Of a stretch of DNA of 64,000 nt, positions 16,526 through 24,969 are shown in pieces; the stretch's first letter is position 1, and each line of letters starts with the position of its first letter. The stretch comes from Paraglaciecola sp. L3A3 (GTDB lineage: Bacteria > Pseudomonadota > Gammaproteobacteria > Enterobacterales > Alteromonadaceae): contig NZ_CP047023.1 of the NCBI RefSeq assembly GCF_009796765.1, positions 3,517,501-3,581,500 on the forward strand, in the 5' to 3' direction. Under the pieces are notes generated by a model. That model saw only the letters and a program-made list of their open reading frames with translations. It was not told where the DNA came from and ran no database searches. A program made the position numbers and the translations under genes.

Positions 16526-18457
16526 TTATTTAATCTTTATGTTCGCTTGTTTTTCAAACCCTAAATAACCATAAGTTGCCAAAACTGTTTTCGCATTTTT
16601 AGGTACTTTGTATTCAGTTGAAAATATGCCGGTATTAATGCCAGTTTCTAATAACTCTATTCGTTGCTTTTGGTTATCAATCAATACCTCGACCCAAGCT
16701 TTATCTCTAATTTTCCAGTTTTGGTTTAACGCTGCTTTTAACTGAATAACAATAGAGCTACCTGCTTTTGCTTGGTTAATTGACTGATGAGATTGGCCAT
16801 CCAAAATCTGTAATTTGTGACTACCTAAGGTAGAAAAACTCAGGGTGGCCATCCAGCCTCTATTTGAAATCCCCCAGCCTTCTGTGGCATATGCTTTGTT
16901 ACCAAAGGTTTTGCCTAAGTTTTTCCCTTCATGGGCTTCAACTATACTGGTGATTGGGAATTGACTATCAAGAGGACTACCGTCTAATGTGCCACGCACT
17001 TTACCTAACTGCCCATAACCTTCAGGGTGAGACGATGGCCAGCCTTTTTCTACGCCCGGCCAATAACCCACTTTTATACGATCATCACTCTTATTGCCTA
17101 AATGTGTACCAACTGGATTAACGCCAAAAACAAAATCTACTTGTGCCCAAGCAAGTTGACGTAATTGAGGATCATCCAGTAAATGAGCAATGGCAAACAT
17201 TGAACCACCTAACGCAGGTGCCCCGCCTAACTCTTTGGTTTTTGTATGTGCCCATTCGTCTTCACTATGAACTCGATATTTCCAAAAGTTATTGGTTTTT
17301 TGCTTCATATGAATCGACCAAGCCGCGAGTTTTTGTTTGCTGCCCTTAGGGGCTAAATCCGGCTCTAACATTAAGAAAAAGGCTAAAGCTTGTGGGGTAA
17401 TATGTTCGGCATTGCGGATCCACCACATATGCCTAGGGTTATTGAAATCCCAGTTAGTAATAATGTCTTGAGCCCCAGCAACCGCCCACTCTAAAAATTT
17501 ATCTGCATGTTTTGAGCCTGACGCTTTTTCGCTTCGGTACATCATTATATTTCTAAAAACTGACTGGCCGTATGCATTGCCCATTTCATTAAATTCTTGA
17601 AAGCCAGAATCCACCCACTTAGTGCTAAAGGTCCAATAACGCACGACTTTATGACGATCGTATTGTTGCCAATTTTCTAACAATACTTTGCGGTATTTTT
17701 GGTAGGTGTTCTCATCCATGTAGCGATATAAAAAATCATGGTAAGCCCCCACAACGGCAGCAAGTTGATCCAATGTGTTCCAGTAATCAAAATTCATTCT
17801 AGGCTGACCTTCATAACCTAGTGTGCCGTGACGATTTTTTACCGGACCATTATATTGATGATACTTATATGCAAACTCAGCGTGCCATAAAATCAAGGCA
17901 ATTAAATCAGGTGTTTTATTACTACCCAATTCATTAGTCCAGTTATCGAATAACGCAGGATTACTGGCATATTGTAGTATTTCAAAGGTAGTTTCTAAAC
18001 CAAAAGCCCCACCGTCTCTTGTTGGGCCACCGCTGTAAACCTCTTCAATTTTGTAATTTTCTAAGGATTCAAAACCCCGTGAATCAACAAAAAAATCGTA
18101 AGCCAGTTTAGAAGATACTTTTTCAATTAAATGATCGGCTACCCAAAACGGAGTTGAACGCCCATGGCCTGCTACTTCGACAATAAACTCATTAGTCGCG
18201 CCTGTAGGATTGAAGTCGTTAAACCAACCTTGGAAGCCCAATATTTCCCCTGTGTAAACTACTTCAGAGGTAGTTGCATTTAAAATAGTAAATTGAGTAC
18301 CATCTTTTGCCCCATAACTAACAAAGCGTTTAGACTCACCTAAGTTATAACCCGCTTGGTTAACAAGGGGCTGATATATCTTTTTGTTGTCATCAGCCGC
18401 TAACACCCAACAAGAGTTGAATAACAAAGAAATATAAATACAAAATGAAATACGCAT
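16526..18457 (-). CDS. GH9-like glycoside hydrolase (N-terminal Ig-like domain plus alpha/alpha barrel)
   Basis: A 643-residue exported protein. A signal peptide of about 20 residues is followed by an Ig-like domain (VNQAGYNLGESKRFVSYG, about residues 31-105) of the kind that precedes GH9 catalytic domains. A long helical region rich in tryptophan follows, with a late FGVNPVGTHLG block that resembles the C-terminal GH9 motif. The usual GGW-DAGDY catalytic motif is not obvious; GGPTRDGGAFGLE is the nearest candidate. The last ~100 residues form an extra beta-rich domain. Family assignment is therefore an inference, and it may belong to a neighbouring six-hairpin glycosidase family. The gene is upstream of the GH16 gene on the same strand. 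Confidence 0.6.
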   Translation of the reverse strand: MRISFCIYISLLFNSCWVLAADDNKKIYQPLVNQAGYNLGESKRFVSYGAKDGTQFTILNATTSEVVYTGEILGFQGWFNDFNPTGATNEFIVEVAGHGRSTPFWVADHLIEKVSSKLAYDFFVDSRGFESLENYKIEEVYSGGPTRDGGAFGLETTFEILQYASNPALFDNWTNELGSNKTPDLIALILWHAEFAYKYHQYNGPVKNRHGTLGYEGQPRMNFDYWNTLDQLAAVVGAYHDFLYRYMDENTYQKYRKVLLENWQQYDRHKVVRYWTFSTKWVDSGFQEFNEMGNAYGQSVFRNIMMYRSEKASGSKHADKFLEWAVAGAQDIITNWDFNNPRHMWWIRNAEHITPQALAFFLMLEPDLAPKGSKQKLAAWSIHMKQKTNNFWKYRVHSEDEWAHTKTKELGGAPALGGSMFAIAHLLDDPQLRQLAWAQVDFVFGVNPVGTHLGNKSDDRIKVGYWPGVEKGWPSSHPEGYGQLGKVRGTLDGSPLDSQFPITSIVEAHEGKNLGKTFGNKAYATEGWGISNRGWMATLSFSTLGSHKLQILDGQSHQSINQAKAGSSIVIQLKAALNQNWKIRDKAWVEVLIDNQKQRIELLETGINTGIFSTEYKVPKNAKTVLATYGYLGFEKQANIKIK

Positions 18458-19454
18458 CTAATTAATTTCCCTAAATTTTAATTTACGACTTTTCATACAA
18501 AACTCCCAACTTTAAAAGATGTAGTTAAAGTACTAACGCCCCTTCAATAAAATACCAATGGCCCTTTTACCTCTAGCAAAACACCTCCACAAAGCATGCA
18601 CTAGTAAATACCGAATTTTAAGTATTAATATAACTATTGTCCTCTAGCTTATGAAATGACACATAAATTACCGATTATTTTTTTCGAAATATACGAGATA
18701 ACAAAGAAAAGCAGCATGAGGCAGACATAGTAGAGTGAAGCAGGAAAAGACCCAAAACACCGAGAGTGGCGAGCGACGAGCTTAAAAGTAAAAGATGCTA
18801 AATTGGCTTTTTCAACCAGACTCACACTTACCATGTGCTAGTTACACAGTACACAACATACAGAGTGGGATCTAGGTGAGGTTTATTTTCACAAAATGCA
18901 TTTGCGGTTTGATCCTGACTCCATACCTGAGCGTATTCTTTTACTGCAAAAAGACTTAATGACTTGACAGAAATTAGGTACAAAAAATAGATCGACACAT
19001 AAAATCAAACCTGATCTCGCCAATAACGGAAACCTGTAAACTTTGACATATGCCGTGAGTGATTTCCGTGGAATTGGCTTTTAAAAGTTCACTTATTTTT
19101 AGCTTGGGGCACTGATGCTTATATTTAGATTTTCATCTTTTTAACAAATTTCATAACTCTTTACTAGCGGCTGTTGATCTTTGGTGTATAAATTTTGTTC
19201 TATCTAAACGTTTTTTAATCGCGGCGCTGGTTTACTGCAGGCATCCTGCCTTACGCTAAAGCCAGCAAAGCTGTTTAAAAACATTCAACAAAGATCAACA
19301 GCCCCTAACTTAAAGAACATACTCAAAGTGGTTAACCTTATCTGCTCACAAACGACTTATTTACGCAACTATACTAGAGAAACCTGCAGTTTTAGATAAA
19401 TCAAACACTCTGTCCCTGCTGGCTTATTAGTTAATAAGTTAATAAGTTAATAAG
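18458..19454. other. 997-bp non-coding spacer with a MITE-like element
   Basis: No convincing gene is seen. At 18700-18800 there is a purine-rich GCAGCATGAGGCAG-type tract seen also in other spacers. A 143-bp terminal-inverted-repeat element occupies 19165-19307 and an octamer tandem repeat begins at 19430. The start of the region must hold the promoter for the GH9-like/GH16 genes, but no clear operator was found. Confidence 0.6.
19165..19307. mobile_element. MITE-like element with 19-bp terminal inverted repeats
   Basis: The ends TAGCGGCTGTTGATCTTTG (19165-19183) and its reverse complement (19289-19307) match at 18 of 19 bases, with the inner 15 perfect. The interior is partly self-complementary (a CGTTTTT stretch against AAAAACA; GCTGG against CCAGC; GCAGG-CAT-CCTGC at the tip), giving a long imperfect hairpin. 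It has no coding capacity. A solo right end (ATCAACAGCCCCTAA) lies at 42323-42337. A transposase able to move it is not in this window. Confidence 0.65.
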
Positions 19455-19469
19455 TTAATAAGTTAATAA
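19430..19469. repeat. Five tandem copies of GTTAATAA across a stop codon
   Basis: Five perfect adjacent copies of the octamer GTTAATAA span 19430-19469. They cover the last codons (Leu-Thr-Tyr) and the stop of the beta-helix/PDZ gene on the minus strand. Since the unit is not a multiple of three, gain or loss of copies inside the coding part could change the end of the protein, although TAA recurs in the array. Confidence 0.9.
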
Positions 19470-21884
19470 TACAGTCTGTTCTTTTTGGTTACGAACAATC
19501 ACTAATTTAATATGACTCTGCCATTTAGTTTTATCGTAAGCATCACGTAAGTCAGTATTGCTGACTATTTTATGGTTTTTGTCGTTGATAATGGCATAAA
19601 GTACGACATCTCCTACCTGTAGCCCTGCGTTTTCGGCAATGCCTTTTCTAACCATTTGCACTAAAGCGCCAGAAATTTCAGGGATACCTAAGGCTGATTG
19701 TTCACCGAGTGTAGTAACCGAACTAAATCTAGCACCGAATAGAGTGATGGCATTACCGTGGCGACCTGAAGTTTCGTTATTCGTTAAATTGGGTACTTTA
19801 GGTTGTTGTGCCTTGGCTTTTAAATGTTCACTGACTACACCAAATTGATCCATAGCAAAGTTTTTAAAGCCCATTTTATATGCAGGTGAATCTTTTTTAA
19901 CTTGGTAATTACCTGACTCTGCATCTACAAATTGTGGATCACCAAAAATTGAATGTTGATCGGTATTAAATTTTTGTGATGCAGTTAAGCTTTTTTGCCT
20001 AGTAAACAAGTTGTAATCAATTTCAGTTCCCCATTTTTCTATTTTCATCAGTGCCGGCTTGTAAGCCCCAAAAACAATGTTTTTACGAAAGATATCTTTA
20101 CTGTTTTCAAACCAAACATGGGGGTGCAGCGAATTATTTATTATAATGTTATTTTCAACCCTACGATCAAGACCTTCACGCAATTTAATACCGCCACTTA
20201 AAGTGACGTTATTATAGATTTGATAATGTGAAGAGCCGTCATCTAAGTCGATATCCCAACCATGATCACATTGAAAACGGTTGTTTCTGATGATGATAGG
20301 TTTGAGTACATCAAGCTTGTACATATCTGCATGACTTTTAACAATATCAATGAGTACATCACGTTTAGGATGCCAAAAACGATCCCGCCCCCAAGAGTTA
20401 AATGCACCGTGATCACTGGTTTCTAATACAGTATCAAACACATCGTTGTGCTCAAATATATGCCCACCCCAAGTACCTGCACCAACATTGATACCTGCGC
20501 GCGGTACATGATAAATAGAGTTATGGCTCACAGTAATATTAGCGGCCATTTGAATTTGTACACCAGCCACTTGTTTTTCAAGTTGGCCGATATGATGAAT
20601 TAAGTTGTCGTATACCCTTGAGTTTGCAGGATAATCAGAGGATTTAGGCCCAGCTTGCATATCCATTTTATCAAGTTCAACAAACTCTCTATATTGAAAG
20701 CTTGGTGAACGCACTGCATCAGGGTTGCCCACAAAGTTAATGGCACCTGCACCAATGTTATAGATTTCGTTGCTGGCTATATTTACAGCACGATTATAGT
20801 TGCTCACAAAAATGGCATTGCCACCTAATTCGGTGAAGGTGTTATGGCTAATTTGACAATGTTCGGTGCCTTCTAAAACCACTGCGCCACCACGATAAAT
20901 CGTCCAATCACTGCGTAGTAATGGCTCTTTAGTTTTCATGAAGGTTTGTTTAGTTTGGGTAAAGGTAATCCCCTGCACATGAATGTGTTTGACTGGGTTA
21001 TTGATGCTACCACGTAACTCTATTAAATTTTCTGCTTGAGAAACAGTGACTTTACTATTAGCTAAGTTAAGATCTGCTGGCGGATAAAAATAAAGGGTTG
21101 AGTTTTTTTTGTCAAAAAACCATTCGTTGGGTGCATCTAGCTCTTCAAAAACATTTTCTACATACCGGTACATATTATGTAAACCCGAACTGCGATTATT
21201 TTGAAAACCACCGGTTAGCGTGACTTCGCCTTGGCTATCAACACCGCTAATTTCATAATGCATGCCTCCCCAGCGGGCACGATGTAAAGCATGGACAAAG
21301 CCACCTGTAGGATCTTGCCAAGTAGCAACACGATCCGGCGCAATGGCATCGGTAGCATAACCATTAAAAATTCGAATTTCTGGATCAAAATTAGGATAAC
21401 GAGCACGAACTTGTTGTTGATCGTTAATGAACAGCAAATCGAAATTTTTAGCATCTATCTGGGCTTTCATTAATTGTTTATTGTGGCGTTGCCAATTGGC
21501 TTGCACAAGAGTGGCACCACTAAAGATCACCTGATGCCCCTTTACTGGTTTCATAACAAATGGGGCTTCAGCTGTACCTGAAAATTCTGGTCCTAAAACA
21601 ACAGGCTCAGCAAGATAATAGGTGCCTCTGCTTAATTGAATTTCAACAGCTTTGTTTTGCTGTAATAAGGTTTTAGCCTTAGCAAGTGTATCGATTAAAC
21701 TGCTACCTTGCGGCTGAGCGATTAATACTATGCTGTTATTTTCACTTTGCTGCTTATTTACATTTGATACAGTGGCATTAACTACTGTCTTAGCTGTGTT
21801 TTTTTGCGAATTTAAAGGGGTGTTACAACTGGCAAGGGCAATTAAAAGTAAAGGCAAAACCAATGTTTTATTTTTCAAAGTCAT
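19455..21884 (-). CDS. GH141-like right-handed beta-helix lipoprotein with C-terminal PDZ domain
   Basis: An 809-residue lipoprotein (lipobox IALASC, Cys20). After a low-complexity linker comes LSRGTYYLAEPVVLGPEFSG, then VRARYPNFDP, the pattern of GH141-type proteins (known members act on alpha-L-fucosides or xylans), followed by many beta-helix turns with N-x-I/F repeats (HNTFTELGGNAIFVSN, SNEIYNIGAGAINFVG, HNSIYHVPRAGINVG). The last about 95 residues form a PDZ-like domain (GALVQMVRKGIAENAGLQVGDVV). A PDZ domain fused to a carbohydrate-active beta-helix is uncommon. The gene appears monocistronic, with a palindrome upstream. Substrate is unknown; a sulfated or fucosylated marine glycan would fit the neighbourhood. 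Confidence 0.75.
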   Translation of the reverse strand: MTLKNKTLVLPLLLIALASCNTPLNSQKNTAKTVVNATVSNVNKQQSENNSIVLIAQPQGSSLIDTLAKAKTLLQQNKAVEIQLSRGTYYLAEPVVLGPEFSGTAEAPFVMKPVKGHQVIFSGATLVQANWQRHNKQLMKAQIDAKNFDLLFINDQQQVRARYPNFDPEIRIFNGYATDAIAPDRVATWQDPTGGFVHALHRARWGGMHYEISGVDSQGEVTLTGGFQNNRSSGLHNMYRYVENVFEELDAPNEWFFDKKNSTLYFYPPADLNLANSKVTVSQAENLIELRGSINNPVKHIHVQGITFTQTKQTFMKTKEPLLRSDWTIYRGGAVVLEGTEHCQISHNTFTELGGNAIFVSNYNRAVNIASNEIYNIGAGAINFVGNPDAVRSPSFQYREFVELDKMDMQAGPKSSDYPANSRVYDNLIHHIGQLEKQVAGVQIQMAANITVSHNSIYHVPRAGINVGAGTWGGHIFEHNDVFDTVLETSDHGAFNSWGRDRFWHPKRDVLIDIVKSHADMYKLDVLKPIIIRNNRFQCDHGWDIDLDDGSSHYQIYNNVTLSGGIKLREGLDRRVENNIIINNSLHPHVWFENSKDIFRKNIVFGAYKPALMKIEKWGTEIDYNLFTRQKSLTASQKFNTDQHSIFGDPQFVDAESGNYQVKKDSPAYKMGFKNFAMDQFGVVSEHLKAKAQQPKVPNLTNNETSGRHGNAITLFGARFSSVTTLGEQSALGIPEISGALVQMVRKGIAENAGLQVGDVVLYAIINDKNHKIVSNTDLRDAYDKTKWQSHIKLVIVRNQKEQTVLLTY

Positions 21885-22236
21885 ATGATTTCTGAATCCT
21901 GAGATTGCTATTCAATATATTAAACCAATGTAACATTTATATTTTAAATGTTAAACAACGTTTAACATCTGGGTTTAATTTAGCAGAAACAGCCCCCAGA
22001 AAGTGGGTAAAGCAGTTCAAAAACAAAGTTTAGCCAATAAGCCGCAGATAGTTTTTGCTGACTTTAACGGACGTCATTCCAGCATATTGTTAGCGACTTG
22101 ATTCGAGTGACAAACTAATAAACTAAAAGCAAAAAGCTTATTTGGACAGACATAGTAAAAATGATAAAAAATTGATGAAAAAATCAAGCAATGTTAATGT
22201 CGATATAAATATATAGTAAGGAAAATACCACCACAG
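21885..22236. other. Divergent promoter region between beta-helix gene and lemA pair
   Basis: This 352-bp spacer separates genes on opposite strands. It holds the 21-bp palindrome at 21948-21968 and a left-end fragment of the REP-like repeat (GTCATTCCAGCAT, near 22073). Nothing coding is visible. Confidence 0.6.
21948..21968. promoter_or_regulatory. Operator-like palindrome upstream of the beta-helix gene
   Basis: Perfect 9-base arms (ATGTTAAAC and GTTTAACAT) flank AAC, 64 bases before the beta-helix gene start. The size and symmetry fit an operator of a dimeric repressor (LacI, GntR or TetR type). No regulator gene is adjacent, so the binding protein is unknown. Confidence 0.5.
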
Positions 22237-23253
22237 ATGGATAAGCAAGGAGCTTCCAGCAATCAACAACTACAGCTGTTTCTCAAATCTCTCGAGAATA
22301 AAATTGCTATGGCTCGTAATCGTGTCGAACTTAACGCCATACTGCAAAAAGTAGAGTCCTTCGGTCGCCCGCTAAAATACGATAACTCAGGCTACTGGTA
22401 TAGTTTATTCGCAGCTTTATTCATTGCAGGTATTAGCTTTTTCTATCTTAATTACAATCCTCAAACGCCAGTTGTTATGTGGTTAATGGGCCTATCAGGT
22501 ATCACGGTTTTGGTGTTTGCTGGATTAATTTTTATGCGGCGCAACAAAATAAGTAGTTTGTCCGACGCCTTATATCAAAGAGACGTATATCTAGATAACA
22601 ACTGGCAAGATGCCCCCTTTCATGGCAAAAGACTGGCAGCAGAATTAGCTCAACGTTTTAATGAATTTAAACGAGGCAATCACTTACGTGAAATTCAATG
22701 GTTAGTGAAAGGCCATTATCAAGGGCAAGAACACCAATTTGACTATCATGCCTACACCTTTCACTATGTGGATCGTCGCCGAGTCAGCTCTACCGATTCG
22801 AAAGGCCGACATCGCACTCGCACCGTGTATGATCATCATTATCGATATGGGCTATATCTACCCTTTAACTTTGTTAGGAGCATAACGATTTCTTCTAGCT
22901 GGTTTGGCAGCTTTTTTGGCAGCACATATAAACCGGCATCCACAGAATTTAATCGCCACTTTAAAGTGAATGCACAGAGTGAAATGGCCGCTGCTAAATT
23001 TCTCAAACCGGCTGTAGTAGTAGAAATAGAAGATATGGGTAAAGAGTTAAAAGGTCTGAATTTAGAATTCAGCTCTGACGGCCAATTATGTATGTCGTTT
23101 ACCCCCAACATTTGTAAATGGCAACGGCAACATGGGTTGGATGAGCCTGCGGAATTTTTAGATGAAATTAAACAAAATCAAAAAATTCCTTTGCTGCAAC
23201 AAACGCTAGAACGCATTCATACATTAATGCGACACAGTGATAATAATTTTTAA
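22237..23253 (+). CDS. Uncharacterised membrane protein paired with LemA (DUF3137-like)
   Basis: I do not recognise a function. The 338-residue protein has a charged helical N-terminus of about 55 residues, two transmembrane helices (about 60-80 and 85-105), then a large cytoplasmic or periplasmic domain containing a histidine/arginine-rich stretch (YVDRRRVSS, RHRTRTVYDHHYRYG) and an SSSWFGSFFGS segment. The layout resembles DUF3137 proteins, which often stand beside lemA. It ends 14 bp before lemA, so the two are probably one operon. The ATG has AGGAAA about 13 bases upstream, a little far. Confidence 0.6.
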   Translation: MDKQGASSNQQLQLFLKSLENKIAMARNRVELNAILQKVESFGRPLKYDNSGYWYSLFAALFIAGISFFYLNYNPQTPVVMWLMGLSGITVLVFAGLIFMRRNKISSLSDALYQRDVYLDNNWQDAPFHGKRLAAELAQRFNEFKRGNHLREIQWLVKGHYQGQEHQFDYHAYTFHYVDRRRVSSTDSKGRHRTRTVYDHHYRYGLYLPFNFVRSITISSSWFGSFFGSTYKPASTEFNRHFKVNAQSEMAAAKFLKPAVVVEIEDMGKELKGLNLEFSSDGQLCMSFTPNICKWQRQHGLDEPAEFLDEIKQNQKIPLLQQTLERIHTLMRHSDNNF

Positions 23254-23267
23254 ATTAAGGACTTTCT

Positions 23268-23837
23268 ATGAACACTAGTATTGTATTTTTAGTCATTGTT
23301 GGCCTCGTTATTCTATCAGTGATAGTGATTTATAATGGCATTATAAGCCGTGCTAATGCAGCTCAACGTGCTTGGGCTAATGTGATCACCCAAGAAAGAC
23401 AAAAAAACAAAATCATTCCCCAACTACAAACCGTTACCGAGCAATACCAACAATTTGAATCTGCTGTTCAAGAAAAAATAGCAGCCTTACGTAGTGCTTT
23501 AGGTGGCTTAGATAGCGATAAAATGGACACAGGCAAACTAGCCAAAGTAGAAAGCGCCACTCGTAATTTAGTACAAGGTATGAATATCGCGGTAGAAGCC
23601 TACCCAGAACTCAAAGCCAATGAAATGTTTACTAAATTGATGCGTGAAATAGCCGAACAACAAGAAAACATAGGTGCCGCTATCCGCATTTTCAATCAAA
23701 ATGTCGAAGCCTTTAATAACGGTATTGAAGTTTTCCCTAATTCAATGGTTAACAACCTACTCAACAAAAAGGTAAAACTGAATACCTTTAGCGACAGCGA
23801 AGCTGAAGCAGGTTTTGACTATAAACCAAATTTTTAA
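23268..23837 (+). CDS. lemA: LemA family protein
   Basis: A 189-residue LemA protein: one N-terminal membrane helix (residues 4-24), then YNGIISRANAAQRAWANV and a helical bundle with QERQKNKIIPQLQTVTEQY and FNQNVEAFNNGIEVFPNSMV, ending FDYKPNF. LemA proteins are membrane-anchored helical domains of unclear role, often coexpressed with membrane proteins or peptidases. The ATG has AAGGA seven bases upstream. It follows the DUF3137-like gene directly. Confidence 0.9.
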   Translation: MNTSIVFLVIVGLVILSVIVIYNGIISRANAAQRAWANVITQERQKNKIIPQLQTVTEQYQQFESAVQEKIAALRSALGGLDSDKMDTGKLAKVESATRNLVQGMNIAVEAYPELKANEMFTKLMREIAEQQENIGAAIRIFNQNVEAFNNGIEVFPNSMVNNLLNKKVKLNTFSDSEAEAGFDYKPNF

Positions 23838-24315
23838 AGTTATAAAAGCAGAATAAGGCAGCATGGCGCAGAGTGAGCAGAATAAGGCAGAAAAGACAAA
23901 ACAAAAGCGTGTCACAGAGTTACACAGAGAAGAGCCGTAACATTATTAAAATCAAAAGCCGATCACAGAGACTGCGCTACACAGAGAAAAGACAACAGCA
24001 GATCCTAGTAGCTAGATAGAAAATAGTTAAAGATTAGGATTAGCTACAAGATTATCACCTAACCTCCGAAGTCTGTCATTCCTGCATGTGATAAGCTGGG
24101 ATCCATTGAAAGCAATCGCGAGATTCGAGCAAAAGAATAAAGTAGTAGAAAGTAAATAGGAACTAGGAGATAGTTTTTACTGGCTTTGAAATTCGTCATT
24201 CCGGTGAGCTTTTAGGCCGGAATCCATTCTTTCGAAGTTGCGTGGATAGGTTAAGTCGAGACTAATTCAAGTAAAGCCTATATTTTATTTAACCTTATTC
24301 TTCCCCTGATATTTT
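23838..24315. repeat. Repeat mosaic spacer downstream of lemA
   Basis: These 478 bases hold, in order: purine-rich GCAGAATAAGGCAG copies (23847-23900), two CACAGAG/TACACAGAGAA units (23911-23935 and 23962-23991), a GATTAGCTACAAGATTATCACC stretch (about 24037-24058), a REP-like palindrome (24075-24107), AGGAGATAGTTTTTACTGGC (about 24162-24185) and a second palindrome (24195-24230). The same order appears at 55.6-55.9 kb and partly at 7.7-8.2 kb. No gene was seen. Confidence 0.65.
24195..24230. repeat. REP-like palindrome, best-preserved copy
   Basis: ATTCCGG and CCGGAAT form a perfect 7-bp stem inside GTCATTCCGG ... CCGGAATCCATTCT. It resembles the GTCATTCC ... GGAATCCA palindromes dispersed in many bacterial genomes. 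The copy at 24075-24107, 90 bp away, is more decayed. Confidence 0.6.
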
Positions 24316-24540
24316 CTACTTTGCAAAAAGTTTATTAAATAGTGCTTCAGACTGTTTTAGCCCTTCTTCGGTTAACTGAACCGACTTAGCCTTTCCAACA
24401 GGATCGCAAATAAGACCTTTCTCGTGAAGTCTACTCATAGCCTGCCAATCGATTTTTTTCCAAGCTCGACCATTATCATGAAGAGTCAAATACATTAACG
24501 CTAAAGCTGCTTCATCAATTTTATTTTCATCTATATCCAC
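24316..24540 (-). CDS. DUF6429 family small protein
   Basis: A 74-residue protein with the conserved pattern DENKIDEAALALMYLTLHD, AWKKIDWQAMSRLHEKG, DPVGKAKSVQLTEEG. It matches the small DUF6429 family, whose function is unknown; the middle and end read like a winged-helix fold, so a regulatory role is possible but only inferred. GTG start at 24540 has AGGAG eight bases upstream. It is a single gene between repeat-rich spacers. Confidence 0.75.
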   Translation of the reverse strand: MDIDENKIDEAALALMYLTLHDNGRAWKKIDWQAMSRLHEKGLICDPVGKAKSVQLTEEGLKQSEALFNKLFAK

Positions 24541-24738
24541 ACAAAACTCCTATTTTTATGGGCAGCAAACAATTCATCTAGATAACCCAGAGAATAAACG
24601 ACCCAATTTCCATATCAACAAATAATTATGCCTGTCCTGTTTATGTTCTTCATCTTGTTTTCTAAACAGGTAGGCCAGCCTAGCCCATGACAATACTATT
24701 ATGGCTGTCCTGATAAGCTATGGCTGTCCTGATAAGCT
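24541..24738. other. Spacer with a 19-bp tandem duplication and an inverted repeat
   Basis: An inverted repeat CCTGTTTA/TAAACAGG lies at 24636-24670. The 19-mer ATGGCTGTCCTGATAAGCT occurs twice without a gap (24701-24719, 24720-24738), directly against the cobD fragment. A copy with two changes is at 55935-55953. The junction with the gene fragment suggests a past recombination scar. Confidence 0.6.
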
Positions 24739-24921
24739 TCAACTATTCAACATAAAAACGCCGCACAAATATTCTTCCACCTATGCCAACAAGGTATCTA
24801 CCTTAGACTATGCGACGAAAAAAACGCCCTAAGGTTTGGCGTTCCACAACAAGAACAATTCATTCGTTTAGAGCTGTCGTTAAAATCCTTACGAATTACC
24901 AATAATAAAATGTTAGACTAA
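24739..24921 (+). pseudogene. C-terminal fragment of a cobD (threonine-phosphate decarboxylase) paralogue
   Basis: Translating from 24739 gives a 60-codon run without stops whose middle, QIFFHLCQQGIY then LRLCDEKNALRFG, aligns with the end of the intact CobD at 6629 (QIFHQLCQQGIY, VRLCDEQNALRFG). Twenty bases are identical (24821-24840 and 7563-7582) while flanking codons differ at synonymous sites. It lacks the start, the PLP lysine and most of the fold and ends at TAA 24919-24921. This is a remnant of a duplicated or transferred cobD copy rather than a gene. Confidence 0.85.
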
Positions 24922-24969
24922 AAATTAGCCTACTTTACATAATTAGCATCTCTTCTTTTGAGTATTATT

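Noticed and set aside
18649..18834. A 61-residue minus-strand frame in the spacer before the beta-helix gene
   Set aside because: It has no recognisable motif or ribosome site and covers a repeat-like purine tract seen in other spacers.
19430..19469. A CRISPR-like repeat array
   Set aside because: The units are 8-bp direct repeats with no spacers, and there are no cas genes.
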